Positions 34,436-43,662 of a stretch of DNA of 64,000 nucleotides are shown here, piece after piece; position 1 is the stretch's first letter, and every line of letters starts with the position of its first letter. Source of the stretch: an uncultured Flavobacteriaceae bacterium (GTDB taxonomy: Bacteria > Bacteroidota > Bacteroidia > Flavobacteriales > Flavobacteriaceae). The DNA is taken from the NCBI GenBank assembly GCA_947497245.1, contig CANMFO010000001.1:372001-436000 (forward strand). The letters run 5' to 3'. The position numbers were made by a program, and so were the translations under genes. Below the pieces are notes generated by a model. It was not told the DNA's origin, searched no databases, and saw only the letters and a program-made list of their open reading frames with translations.

Positions 34436-34990
34436 TTATTTTCGCTTTGGGCAATTGCAACTGAAATGAAGCCTTTGGGAAGTGGCCGTACCGTTTACGA
34501 TTTGCACTAAAAACACGCTGCCGTTGTCCGTGTCGTCCATAGCCGCGTATTTTTCCTCGCCCAGCATTTGATTGACAAAATTGGGCGTGGTATTGCTGTG
34601 GCCCACCACCAAAACGGTCTTGTTCAGGTTATCGACCCTAAATTGATCTATATCCATATTTCGGGGATCGTAATATTGGACATCCACGTCCTGCTTTACC
34701 GAGGTGGGCGATGCGGTCATCGCGGTCCTTTGGTAGTCCGTGCTGTAAATGGCATCGAGCTCAACGTCTTTGAGGATTTCGGCCCAGTGCATTGCCCTTC
34801 CCAATCCGGTCTGGGTGAGCTCTGGATCGGCATTCTGGTCATCCGATCTGTCCTTTTCGGCATGGCGGATGAAATAAAAGGTGGAGATTCCCTTTTCAAC
34901 AACGATTTCATCCCCATTTTCTTTATCGTCCTTGCAACTCGCCAACCCTATGAACAGCAGGGCTAGTGCAAGTAGTTTCAGTGATTTCAT
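34436..34990 (-). CDS. Lipoprotein histidine phosphatase (phosphoglycerate mutase-like)
   Basis: 184 residues with lipoprotein signal MKSLKLLALALLFIGLASC. The phosphatase core has the catalytic RHAEKDRSD (RHxE form of the RHG motif), the acid-base region AIYSTDYQRTAMTASPTSV, and the second catalytic His in VLVVGHSNTTPNFVNQML. Substrates of such exported SixA-like enzymes are unknown; a phosphoester in the periplasm or at the outer membrane is inferred. It is transcribed divergently from the PorP-SPOR gene. Confidence 0.87.
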   Translation of the reverse strand: MKSLKLLALALLFIGLASCKDDKENGDEIVVEKGISTFYFIRHAEKDRSDDQNADPELTQTGLGRAMHWAEILKDVELDAIYSTDYQRTAMTASPTSVKQDVDVQYYDPRNMDIDQFRVDNLNKTVLVVGHSNTTPNFVNQMLGEEKYAAMDDTDNGSVFLVQIVNGTATSQRLHFSCNCPKRK

Positions 34991-35166
34991 GCTTGGTTGT
35001 TGTTAGTTATGCTATTGCCTCCCTTAATTTTTAGTTGCCCATATTCCAAAACGCCGCTACAACTTTGGGGGATGAAGGAGTGCATCCGAGTGGACTTTTC
35101 TACTTATTTAACTAAAATAAGCCAAAAATAGTATGCGTAACTTATTGTTTTTTGTTTTTTTTGCAT

Positions 35167-37011
35167 ATGCTAAGATTTTGCGTAACGGTATCTGTTTTTC
35201 TATTGGTTTGGGGTGTCGGGGCCCAAGAAGTTACGCTACCCGTCGATCTTCGCCAACACAATATCACCGAGTACAATTCGAGCCTCTTCAATCCCGTTTT
35301 TGCACTCGACCGAAACAATCCACAGTCCGTCGCGCTATGGACCCGTTGGCAATGGCAGTCCATCGATGGAGATCCCACGACTCTTTTTCTCAACTATTCT
35401 AGAAAGTTGAATCGAAATTCTGTGGTGGGCGCTGCTTTCTTCCAACACAATACCGGTGTTTTTTTGAACACGGGCGGCGTTTTGAACTACGCCTATGCAT
35501 TTCGTTTTAGCCCAAAAGTAAGGTTGGGGATAGGGCTGAACCTATTTGGCTACAAACAAAAATCGACGGACGACCGCTTTGTGATCGACCCCCAAATACC
35601 CTTTCCACAGATTCAGGCCACAAACGATTTTATCTTACAAATGGCTCCAGGACTATACTTGGACTGGGACGGATTGGGAGTGGGGCTGACCTCTGAAAAT
35701 CTATATGACTACAATTTTACCGATCAGGGGCGACATTCAATGCCCGAAGACCGAATATTTTTGGTTTCGACCTCTTACGACTTTCAAGTAGGAGCGGACC
35801 CGACATCCGTTTTGAGGCCTACCCTGTACTGGAAATCAATACCGCGACAGGACAATCAAGTGGGGCTTGGCGCACTTTACTCGACGGACAAATACTGGGG
35901 CCAGGCGGGATACAACAGTTTTTACGGGATTTCTGTCGGCGGCGGCGGCCGGTTTTTCAAAAAAATATCCGTGGGCGCTTTGATGGAGTTTGCCACCAAG
36001 GGCGACCTTAATGGCGTAAGTTCGACCTTTGAGGTTTTCGCCTCGTACCATTTTGGGCCTCAATTTGAAGATCAAGAAGCTGCTCCCGAGCCTATTGAGC
36101 TTCCTGAGGACGAGAAGGAGATAGAAGCCAAAAAGGCCGAGGCCGTTGCCGAAAAGGAGGCCAAAAAACTGGCAAGGGCCGAGCAACAGCGTCTTGAAAA
36201 GGAGCGAAGGGAATTGGCAAAAGCAGAGAAAGCCGAGGCGTTGGCCGACGCCCAAGAAGCAAAACAACGGCGAAAGGACTCCATAGACCAGGTCAGAAAA
36301 GTGGAGGCTCTTGCCGCCGCCGCGGAAAAACTTGAAACCAATCGAAAGCGGGATTCCATTACCACTGCTAAAAAACAGGAGACCCTTGCCGCTGTCAGGG
36401 AAAAACGGGAAGCCAAGCGAGAGTTGGACTCCATCAACAGGGTAAAAGATGCCCTTGCCGATGCCCAGCGGGTGGCCCAAGAACGTAGACAGGATTCCCT
36501 GGATCGATTGGAACGGGTTAGGGCAGAGGCCGGCCAAAAGAAGTTGGATGCGGAAAAATTGGCAGAAGCCCAACAGCGTAGGCAAGATTCACTGGATCGG
36601 GTGAAACTGGCCGAGGCGGAGATCGCCCAGAAAAAATTGGAGGCCGAAAGACTCGCTGAGGCGGAAGCGGCCAAGAGGGAGGCGGAAGCAAAAGAATTGG
36701 CACAGCAGCAGGAAGAGGTGAAGCCAGAGGCCAACGAGAAGTACGAAGAAGTGGAGACCGAAGATGGACTGAAACCCGGATTTTATCTGATCACCAACGT
36801 CTTTGGCACCCAAAAGTACTACGAGGCCTTTATGAAAGACCTCACCAAACGGGGGCTGGAACCGCAATCGTTCTTGCGAAGCCTGAACAACTACAACTAT
36901 GTTTATCTGAAACGATACGATACCATGGCGGAAGCGCGGAGGGCCAGGGACAGTAAGTTCGATGGGCGCTATACCGATAAAACCTGGATATTTAGGGTGG
37001 TTGGGGAGTAA
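35167..37011 (+). CDS. PorP/SprF-like outer membrane protein with coiled coil and SPOR domain
   Basis: 614 residues from ATG 35167; an upstream TTG is in frame, but this ATG opens the signal peptide (MLRFCVTVSVFLLVWGVGAQ). Residues about 21-300 form a PorP/SprF-type beta-barrel (NSSLFNPVFALD, WTRWQWQSIDGDPTTLFLNYSRKL, VGAAFFQHNTGVF, LRPTLYWKS). Residues about 305-525 are a long Ala/Glu/Lys/Arg coiled coil with five R/K-x-D-S-(I/L) repeats. The last ~75 residues (GFYLITNVFGTQKYYEAFMKDL...WIFRVVG) look like a SPOR peptidoglycan-binding domain. It may couple a T9SS-type barrel to the cell wall. No SprB-like adhesin gene adjoins it. Confidence 0.8.
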   Translation: MLRFCVTVSVFLLVWGVGAQEVTLPVDLRQHNITEYNSSLFNPVFALDRNNPQSVALWTRWQWQSIDGDPTTLFLNYSRKLNRNSVVGAAFFQHNTGVFLNTGGVLNYAYAFRFSPKVRLGIGLNLFGYKQKSTDDRFVIDPQIPFPQIQATNDFILQMAPGLYLDWDGLGVGLTSENLYDYNFTDQGRHSMPEDRIFLVSTSYDFQVGADPTSVLRPTLYWKSIPRQDNQVGLGALYSTDKYWGQAGYNSFYGISVGGGGRFFKKISVGALMEFATKGDLNGVSSTFEVFASYHFGPQFEDQEAAPEPIELPEDEKEIEAKKAEAVAEKEAKKLARAEQQRLEKERRELAKAEKAEALADAQEAKQRRKDSIDQVRKVEALAAAAEKLETNRKRDSITTAKKQETLAAVREKREAKRELDSINRVKDALADAQRVAQERRQDSLDRLERVRAEAGQKKLDAEKLAEAQQRRQDSLDRVKLAEAEIAQKKLEAERLAEAEAAKREAEAKELAQQQEEVKPEANEKYEEVETEDGLKPGFYLITNVFGTQKYYEAFMKDLTKRGLEPQSFLRSLNNYNYVYLKRYDTMAEARRARDSKFDGRYTDKTWIFRVVGE

Positions 37012-37037
37012 GTGGCGGAAGTGCCGATGGAAGGGCC

Positions 37038-37634
37038 CTAGTTTTTCAGTTCCTTTTTGACCAATTGTTCCAAATAGGCCACCGTGTTCAACAAATACTT
37101 GCGGTCCCCGGTCATGGTAGCCATTGAAACGGCCCCTTGAATCATCGTGAACAACTGCTTTGCAAATTGAAGGGGGGTCACGGGCAGTCGCAATTCATTG
37201 GTATTGACCCCGTTTTCCAAAACCAGCGCTATCTTCCCCTCAATGGTCTTAATGGTCTCCCGGACAGCTGCGCTCAGCATGGCATTGTTGTGTTTTGCAT
37301 CGACCCCGACGTTTAGGACGGGGCATCCACCCATGTCCTCATTGAAGTCGTTGTAGTGGCGATAAAAATCGGTCAGGGCAAAAATACGTTCCAAGGCCGT
37401 CCCCGAAGTGCCCAGCCGTTCTTCAACCGCACCGAGCAAACGTTTGCTGTTGTGTTCAAATGCCGCCAAGGCCAATGCTTCCTTGTTCTCAAAGTTCCCG
37501 TACAATGCCCCCTTGGTGAGTCCGGTCGCTTCGGTAAGATCGCTCATACTGGTACCGATATATCCATGCTTGTTAAAGACAGGGGCGACGGTTTCAATAA
37601 TGTACGCGGTGGTTCTTTCGGCTTTGGTCGACAT
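37038..37634 (-). CDS. TetR/AcrR family transcriptional regulator
   Basis: 198 residues. The N-terminal helix-turn-helix is ETVAPVFNKHGYIGTSMSDLTEATGLTKGALYGNFENKEALALAAFEH. The ligand domain includes NEDMGGCPVLNVGVDA, a Cys-containing segment also seen in NemR/YezE-like members, so a reactive electrophile could be its signal, though this is inference. It lies 26 bases beyond the convergent end of the PorP-SPOR gene. A 6-bp palindrome upstream (37668-37685) may be its operator. No efflux gene is adjacent. Confidence 0.9.
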   Translation of the reverse strand: MSTKAERTTAYIIETVAPVFNKHGYIGTSMSDLTEATGLTKGALYGNFENKEALALAAFEHNSKRLLGAVEERLGTSGTALERIFALTDFYRHYNDFNEDMGGCPVLNVGVDAKHNNAMLSAAVRETIKTIEGKIALVLENGVNTNELRLPVTPLQFAKQLFTMIQGAVSMATMTGDRKYLLNTVAYLEQLVKKELKN

Positions 37635-37667
37635 ATTCGGACAATTTTTAACGAAGATAAAAAAATT

Positions 37668-37685
37668 ATATACTGTGTGGTATAT
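37668..37685. promoter_or_regulatory. Candidate TetR operator palindrome
   Basis: ATATAC (37668-37673) and GTATAT (37680-37685) are perfect inverted arms around a 6-base centre. The site lies 34-51 bases upstream of the TetR-family ATG, in the expected promoter region on the minus strand. Autoregulation is inferred from position and symmetry only. Confidence 0.4.
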
Positions 37686-37693
37686 GTACCGTT

Positions 37694-37725
37694 AAAAAAA
37701 GGGGCGGCCCGTATCGGGCCGCCCC
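37694..37725 (-). terminator. Strong intrinsic terminator of clpB
   Basis: GGGGCGGCCCG (37701-37711) and CGGGCCGCCCC (37715-37725) form a perfect 11-bp GC-rich stem with a 3-base loop. On the minus strand seven T follow the stem. It lies 40-70 bases beyond the clpB stop and separates it from the TetR gene. Confidence 0.85.
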
Positions 37726-37764
37726 TACTTCATTTTGTACATGGCCAAATCCTGATTTTTGAAC

Positions 37765-40365
37765 TTATTCGACCAGCTCATTTTGATTCCTGAACACCAA
37801 CTTGTCATCAAAGGAATCGATTAGAACAATGCTTTCGGCTTTGACGGCACCGCTTAGCAGTTCCTTGGACAAACTGTTCAGTATCTCCCTTTGGATAACT
37901 CTTTTTATCGGTCTGGCACCGTACTGTGGATCATACCCCTTATTGGCAAGATAGGCGATCGCTTCTTCCGTGGCATCTATGGTAATGTGCTGATTGGCCA
38001 ACATCTTTTTCAATTGGCCCAGTTGCAGCTCCACAATTTTGGAGATATCCGCTTTGTTCAACGGGGTGAACATAATAATGTCGTCGATGCGGTTCAGGAA
38101 TTCCGGACGGATGGTCTTGCGCAACAGTCCCAGAACCTCTACCCGTGCCGCCTCGGTGGCACTGTAAACATCTTTGTGGTCCTCGAATTTTTCCTGTATG
38201 ATATGGCTTCCCATATTACTGGTCATCACGATAATGGCGTTCTTAAAATCTGCCACGCGCCCTTTGTTGTCGGTAAGCCTTCCCTCGTCAAGTACCTGCA
38301 ATAGGACATTGAAGGTATCGGGATGTGCCTTCTCAATTTCATCCAAGAGTATTACCGAGTAAGGTTTTCTCCGTACAGCTTCCGTAAGCTGTCCCCCTTC
38401 ATCGTAGCCCACGTACCCGGGAGGTGCGCCCACCAACCTGCTCACAGAATGACTTTCTTGGTATTCGCTCATATCGATACGGGTGATGGCATTTTCATCA
38501 TCGAACAAATAGGCCGCCAAAGTCTTGGCCAATTCCGTTTTTCCGACTCCCGTGGTGCCCAAGAACAGAAAGGAGCCTATTGGCCGTCTTGCATCCTGTA
38601 GGCCGGCCCGGCTTCGCCGAATGGCATCGGATACCGCTTGTATGGCCTCCTCTTGGCCCACCACCCGTTTGTGGAGCACTTTTTCCAATTGCAACAGCTT
38701 CTCCCGCTCGCTCTGTAGCATCTTGGTCACGGGAATGCCGGTCCATTTGGCCACCACCTCGGCAATATCCTCATTGGTCACTTCCTCTTTGATGAGCACC
38801 CCGCTGTTTTGTTGCTCCTGCAGTTCCTTTTGGAGGGCCTCCAGTTCTTCCTGGGCTTCCTTCGTTTTACCGTATCGGAGCTCGGCCACTTTTCCATAAT
38901 CGCCATCTCGTTCCGCGCGTTCTGCTTCCAACTTATAGTTTTCCAGGTCCTGCTTTGTTTTTTGGATATTGTCGACCACCGTTTTTTCACTTTCCCACTG
39001 GGTGAAGATCTGGTTGCGTTCTTCCTTCAAATTTGCAAGGTCTGCGTGGAGCAGCTTTAATTTTGCCTGATCGTTCTCCCGCTTTATGGCCTCGATCTCT
39101 ATTTCCAGTTGCATGATCCTACGGTCCAATGCGTCGAGTTCTTCAGGTTTTGAATTGATCTCCATTCGTAGTTTTGAGGCCGCCTCGTCCATCAAATCAA
39201 TGGCCTTGTCCGGCAAAAACCGATTGGTGATGTAGCGTTGTGATAGCTCCACGGCCGCAATTACCGCTTCGTCCTTGATACGTACCTTATGGTGCACCTC
39301 GTATTTTTCCTTGATACCCCTTAAGATCGAAATGGCACTTTCGGTATCGGGCTCATCGACCAGTACTTTCTGGAACCTTCTTTCCAAGGCCTTGTCCTGC
39401 TCAAAGTATTTTTGGTACTCGTCCAGGGTCGTGGCTCCGATGGCACGCAGTTCCCCTCTAGCCAGGGCGGGCTTTAGAATATTGGCCGCATCCATGGCCC
39501 CCTGTCCGCCTCCGGCGCCTACCAGGGTATGTATCTCATCAATGAAGAGTACGATGTTGCCGTCGGAACCGGTGACCTCCTTGATCACCGATTTAAGGCG
39601 TTCTTCGAACTCTCCCTTGTACTTGGCCCCGGCGATCAAGGCACCCATATCCAAAGAATAGATTACCTTATCCCTTAAATTTTCGGGGATATCACCTTGG
39701 ACGATCCTATGGGCCAGGCCTTCGGCAATGGCCGTTTTGCCAACTCCAGGTTCGCCGACGAGCATGGGATTGTTCTTGGTCCTGCGCGAGAGTATCTGTA
39801 AGATCCTGCGTATTTCCTCGTCCCTGCCGATCACGGGATCCAGTTTGCCGCTATCGGCCAATTGGTTCAGGTTCCTGGCATATTTATCCAGCGAATTATA
39901 GGTTTCCTCGGCGCTTTGGGAGGTTACCTTTCCACCCTTTCGGAGTTCCCCGATTGCTGCCCGTAGATCTTTTTCGGTGGCTCCCTGGTCCTTTAAGATT
40001 TGGGAAATCTTGCTCTTCGACTTGAAGATGGCCAGGAGCAAATGCTCTATCGACACGAACTCGTCCTCCATCTTTTTGGCAATGATACTTGCTTCGTTTA
40101 CCGTCTTGCCCGCCTCCTGGGAGAACATTAGATCGGCACCGGAGACTTTTGGAAAACTTTCCAGTTCTTTTTCCAAGATCTGCTGGAGCATGGAAACATT
40201 GAGCTGTAGCTTTTTAAGGATAAAAGGGACAACGTTCTCATCTATTTCCAAAATGGCCTTGAACAGGTGCTCGTTCTGGATCTGTTGATGGCCCATGCCT
40301 TGTGCAAGCTGCTGGGCCCGTTGTAGGGCCTCCTGCGATTTTATGGTGTAATTGTTAAAATTCAT
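37765..40365 (-). CDS. clpB: ATP-dependent disaggregase ClpB
   Basis: 866 residues, full length for ClpB. The N-terminal Clp repeat domain is at 1-145. NBD1 has Walker A GEPGVGKTAIAEGLA, and the middle domain is a long Glu/Lys-rich coiled coil (about 405-530). NBD2 has GTTGVGKTELAKTLAAYLF and the closing GARPIKRVIQREI. No ClpP-binding tripeptide was noticed, in keeping with ClpB rather than ClpA/C. With DnaK it resolubilises aggregated proteins after stress. Adjacent ATGs at 40366-40368 and 40363-40365 are both possible; the second gives the usual MNFNNYT start. Confidence 0.97.
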   Translation of the reverse strand: MNFNNYTIKSQEALQRAQQLAQGMGHQQIQNEHLFKAILEIDENVVPFILKKLQLNVSMLQQILEKELESFPKVSGADLMFSQEAGKTVNEASIIAKKMEDEFVSIEHLLLAIFKSKSKISQILKDQGATEKDLRAAIGELRKGGKVTSQSAEETYNSLDKYARNLNQLADSGKLDPVIGRDEEIRRILQILSRRTKNNPMLVGEPGVGKTAIAEGLAHRIVQGDIPENLRDKVIYSLDMGALIAGAKYKGEFEERLKSVIKEVTGSDGNIVLFIDEIHTLVGAGGGQGAMDAANILKPALARGELRAIGATTLDEYQKYFEQDKALERRFQKVLVDEPDTESAISILRGIKEKYEVHHKVRIKDEAVIAAVELSQRYITNRFLPDKAIDLMDEAASKLRMEINSKPEELDALDRRIMQLEIEIEAIKRENDQAKLKLLHADLANLKEERNQIFTQWESEKTVVDNIQKTKQDLENYKLEAERAERDGDYGKVAELRYGKTKEAQEELEALQKELQEQQNSGVLIKEEVTNEDIAEVVAKWTGIPVTKMLQSEREKLLQLEKVLHKRVVGQEEAIQAVSDAIRRSRAGLQDARRPIGSFLFLGTTGVGKTELAKTLAAYLFDDENAITRIDMSEYQESHSVSRLVGAPPGYVGYDEGGQLTEAVRRKPYSVILLDEIEKAHPDTFNVLLQVLDEGRLTDNKGRVADFKNAIIVMTSNMGSHIIQEKFEDHKDVYSATEAARVEVLGLLRKTIRPEFLNRIDDIIMFTPLNKADISKIVELQLGQLKKMLANQHITIDATEEAIAYLANKGYDPQYGARPIKRVIQREILNSLSKELLSGAVKAESIVLIDSFDDKLVFRNQNELVE

Positions 40366-40526
40366 CATTTATATTTTTGCTGTTATTGTCTATTTTTGAT
40401 GGTATGGTCAACAACCTTACCAAGATCGGGAAACAGACAAGATGGCGGTCAAAGTCAATGGGAATAGGACATTTCGGCAGTTTGTAAGTTTTGAGGCTTG
40501 ATGCGACCTAATGCTAAAAATACAAT

Positions 40527-40922
40527 ATGGGTGTATTCAATAGTTTGTTTGGCGGGAAAAAGGAAGGCGGAAAAAAGGAAAGGAAGGCGATTCCTTGGAT
40601 TCCCTTGGTATCCGTTGAACAACTTGGGGGGATTATTGAAAAATCTGCTGTCAGGACACAGGTGATCTTTAAACATTCGACGACCTGCGGCATCAGTAGG
40701 ATGGTCATGAACATGTTCCAGGAAAACTATAACATTGAGGAAGACCAACTAGACCTGTACTATTTGGACCTACATTCGTATCGGCAGGTTTCGGACGAGG
40801 CCGGCTATGCCTTCCAGGTAATGCACCAATCCCCGCAGGTGATGGTCATTCGAAATGGGGAAACGGTCGCCCATGCTTCCCATGGGGCCATAACCGAGCT
40901 TGATCTGGAAACATATCTATAA
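40527..40922 (+). CDS. ytxJ: YtxJ-like bacillithiol-system redox protein
   Basis: 131 residues with a thioredoxin-like fold. A single redox Cys lies in IFKHSTTCGISRMVMNMF, the monothiol YtxJ/bacilliredoxin-like motif, followed by YYLDLHSYRQVSDEAGYAFQVMHQSPQVMVIRNGE, typical of YtxJ. The family is linked to bacillithiol, the low-molecular-weight thiol of Firmicutes and many Bacteroidota, and is thought to remove bacillithiol from proteins. The N-terminal 20 residues are basic and low-complexity. It is divergent from clpB, which may reflect shared stress control. Confidence 0.85.
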   Translation: MGVFNSLFGGKKEGGKKERKAIPWIPLVSVEQLGGIIEKSAVRTQVIFKHSTTCGISRMVMNMFQENYNIEEDQLDLYYLDLHSYRQVSDEAGYAFQVMHQSPQVMVIRNGETVAHASHGAITELDLETYL

Positions 40923-40948
40923 AAAAAGCGCCCGGAGGCGCCTTTTTT
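40921..40948. terminator. Bidirectional intrinsic terminator between ytxJ and the convergent lipoprotein gene
   Basis: GCGCC (40928-40932) and GGCGC (40937-40941) form a 5-bp GC stem with a 4-base loop, extended past one mismatch by six A-T pairs. T runs flank the stem on both strands. It begins within the ytxJ stop codon and ends 5 bases before the stop of the convergent gene, so it serves both. Confidence 0.8.
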
Positions 40949-40952
40949 CTTT

Positions 40953-42140
40953 CTAGTTGAACCGCTGTCGGACCACGATGGACTTTAATCTCGATTTAAG
41001 GTCTTCTCCCGCATCATATACCATTTGCTCGTTGGAGGGAAAGGGTACTGCCGCTAGATTCAACAGGGCGACCAAGTCATTGTCCAAGGCCCTTTTGTCC
41101 CCGTCATAGTTGGCATACACGTGCTCAAAAACGAACTCGCTCGATAGGGGATAGGAATTCACCTCCTGTTGGGTAGCAAGATTTTTAAAACTAACCTTCC
41201 CGGCCACCTGAGCGGTTTTATACTGGGTAAATTGGTAAAAATCGCACTTCACGGTCTTGAATTTGTCAATTTTTATTTTGTTGCCCAAGCTGTCCTTGAC
41301 AACATTCCCATTGTTGTCCACAACATACTGATAGCCATCCTTGATCTGTTTTTCCTTGATGATCTGCTTTTCGTTCACCTGTTCGGGTGAAATGTTGATC
41401 TGCTGCAGGGCCAAGAGCATCTCATAGTCATAGTTGATATGGGATAGGGCATGGGTGTGGTACCTGGTCCAATGTTCGTCCAAACCATAGGTGTTGAAAT
41501 TCAGCAGTTCCTCTTCCAGTTTGGTCGGGATGATCTGGTCGGTATGGTTCACCATGCCCACCTTTACATAGTCCAGCCCCTTGGCGTAGGCCTGTTCCAT
41601 TTTTTGTTTGGTATCCTCAAACCCAGGGTTGATCTCACTCAAATAAGTGAAATCGTCATAGGCCTTGCGGTAGTCAAATTTACTGGACGCGTTCTCCAAG
41701 AGTTCCGAGGCGTTGTCATACAAATATTCGGAAAGTTGATCCTTGGCATCCAAAAGATCATTGTCATAATTCTGGAAAATAAACTCGGCATCCCTGTTTT
41801 CCTCGACAATATGGAGCGGGAGAAGGGGCTTTATCCGTTCCTGGATTTCTCTGAGATGGGCATAGCTTCTATAGATGGCCTCAAAATGGGCGGGATTTTC
41901 ATCCTTTTCCAAAAAGGCGATCTGTTGGAGTTCCCGTTCGGTATTCTTTCGGAAGGCCTCTTCCAACAGGACAATATAGGGTTGGTGGCCTTTTTTGGTC
42001 TTGTTTTCGACCAAATTTAGTATCGATTTGTTTATTGCATTTCCGTAATTACCGGTATTAATGGCCTCTTGCGTCTTTTTGACTCCTCCGCAAGCCAGTA
42101 GTAAAAACGAAAACAGCATAAAAAGTAACGGTTTTTTCAT
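40953..42140 (-). CDS. Large lipoprotein of unknown function
   Basis: 395 residues from the ATG complementary to 42138-42140, chosen because it opens a lipoprotein signal, MKKPLLFMLFSFLLLACGG. The first ~180 residues look helical and TPR-like (AINTGNYGNAINKSILNLVEN, DYRKAYDDFTYLSEINPGFEDTKQKMEQAYAKG). The rest is beta-rich, with YQYVVDNNGNVVKDSLGNKIKIDKF and FEHVYANYDGDKRALDNDLV. I do not recognise a family. It is probably attached to the inner or outer membrane and may bind protein partners through its helical repeats. No operon partner is evident; fahA lies 120 bases upstream on the same strand. Confidence 0.75.
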   Translation of the reverse strand: MKKPLLFMLFSFLLLACGGVKKTQEAINTGNYGNAINKSILNLVENKTKKGHQPYIVLLEEAFRKNTERELQQIAFLEKDENPAHFEAIYRSYAHLREIQERIKPLLPLHIVEENRDAEFIFQNYDNDLLDAKDQLSEYLYDNASELLENASSKFDYRKAYDDFTYLSEINPGFEDTKQKMEQAYAKGLDYVKVGMVNHTDQIIPTKLEEELLNFNTYGLDEHWTRYHTHALSHINYDYEMLLALQQINISPEQVNEKQIIKEKQIKDGYQYVVDNNGNVVKDSLGNKIKIDKFKTVKCDFYQFTQYKTAQVAGKVSFKNLATQQEVNSYPLSSEFVFEHVYANYDGDKRALDNDLVALLNLAAVPFPSNEQMVYDAGEDLKSRLKSIVVRQRFN

Positions 42141-42260
42141 GACGATAGTTTTAGCATTATGGAGACACAATTTCAACAGCCGTGCCAAAATTGCTCTTTC
42201 CCATAACGCAAAACGACAAACTATCGTATTGATCCGTTGTAAAACCTGTATTTTTTGTGG

Positions 42261-43550
42261 TTATTTCCCTTTGGGCCGTTTTGCGGGAAGCAATTTGCCG
42301 CTGAGCTCCCCAAAACCGATTCTGGCACCTCCTTTTTCACAGTAGCCGCGCATGGTCACCGTATCGTTGTCCTCGATGAAAGTTCGTTCCCCGCCGCCCC
42401 TTAGTTGAACGGGCTTGGTGCCTTGCCAGGCCAATTCCAACATGGATCCATACGAGTCGGGGGTAGGTCCGGAAATGGTACCGCTGCCCATCATATCCCC
42501 GCTGTTTACGGTACACCCATTGACGGTATGATGTGCCAACTGTTGCGCCATGGTCCAGTACATATATTTGAAGTTTGACCGGGATACCGTAGTAGGTTCC
42601 CCGTTTTCAGGGGTGATGTCCACCTCCAGTTTAATATCAAAGCCGTGTTCCCCCTGTTGAACCAGGTAGGGCAGGGGTTCTGGGCTTTGCCCGGGACTGT
42701 CTACCCGAAAAGGCTGCAGGGCATCCATGGTGACGATCCAGGGAGAAATGCTCGAAGCAAAATTCTTCGCCAAAAAAGGTCCCAAGGGTACATATTCCCA
42801 TTTTTGTATGTCCCTGGCACTCCAATCGTTCAAAAGGACCATGCCGAAAATATAATCTTCTGCCTCTTCTATCGGAACGGCTTCGCCCAGCACATTGGCA
42901 TCTGTGGTGATAAAGGCCATTTCCAATTCAAAATCCACTCGTTTCGATGGCCCGAACAGTGGTGTTTTGGCCTCTTTTGGAAGGGTCTGCCCCATAGGCC
43001 TGTGAACGGGCGTACCGCTGGGGACGATGGTCGAACTTCTTCCATGGTACCCCACAGGGATGTGCAGCCAATTGGGCATGAGGGCCTTTTCAGGGTCGCG
43101 GAACATGCTTCCCACATTGGTCGCGTGCTCCTTGCTGGAATAAAAATCGGTATAATCCCCTATTTGAACGGGCAATTTCATTTCAATCTCATCCAAGGAG
43201 AACAGCACCGTTTTTTTGTGGTCTTCACGGTTTTGCAGGCCTGTGTTGTCCCGATCGAAGATCTCCCCGATGCGGTTTCGGACCAAGCGCCAGGTTTTTT
43301 TTCCGTCGGAAATAAAATCGTTCAAGGTATCCTGTAAGAAGATATCGTCGGTCAACGGAATGCCATCAAAATAACCCAGTTGGTGCAGGGCACCCAAATC
43401 TATGGCATGATCCCCGATCCGGGTTCCAATTGTAATAATGTCGTCCCTGGTGAGAAAAACCCCGAAAGGGATGTTCTGTATGGGAAAATCGGAGCTTTCC
43501 GGTACGGGCAACCATGTTCTTTTTAGCGGGTTGTTGGTGTTTGCGGGCAT
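42261..43550 (-). CDS. fahA: Fumarylacetoacetase
   Basis: 429 residues, the usual length. The N-terminal SH3-like domain starts KRTWLPVPESSDFPIQNIPFGVF. The catalytic part has YTDFYSSKEHATNVGSMFR with the active-site His, MPNWLHIPVGYHGRSSTIVPSGTPVHRPMGQ, DFELEMAFI (metal ligands) and MVLLNDWSARDIQKWEYVPLGPFLAKNFASSISPWIV. It splits fumarylacetoacetate to fumarate and acetoacetate, the last step of tyrosine degradation; the other pathway genes are not in this window. It is divergent from glyA, and CAAATATA at 43588-43595 could be its minus-strand -7 box. Confidence 0.95.
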   Translation of the reverse strand: MPANTNNPLKRTWLPVPESSDFPIQNIPFGVFLTRDDIITIGTRIGDHAIDLGALHQLGYFDGIPLTDDIFLQDTLNDFISDGKKTWRLVRNRIGEIFDRDNTGLQNREDHKKTVLFSLDEIEMKLPVQIGDYTDFYSSKEHATNVGSMFRDPEKALMPNWLHIPVGYHGRSSTIVPSGTPVHRPMGQTLPKEAKTPLFGPSKRVDFELEMAFITTDANVLGEAVPIEEAEDYIFGMVLLNDWSARDIQKWEYVPLGPFLAKNFASSISPWIVTMDALQPFRVDSPGQSPEPLPYLVQQGEHGFDIKLEVDITPENGEPTTVSRSNFKYMYWTMAQQLAHHTVNGCTVNSGDMMGSGTISGPTPDSYGSMLELAWQGTKPVQLRGGGERTFIEDNDTVTMRGYCEKGGARIGFGELSGKLLPAKRPKGK

Positions 43551-43662
43551 GGACGGATTGTTAACTTGTATTTAATAAATTCCTTATCAAATATATTATT
43601 TTATGCCAATTAACTACCGCCAATTTGTATTTTTACCCCTTCATTTAACAGAAACCTAAAAT

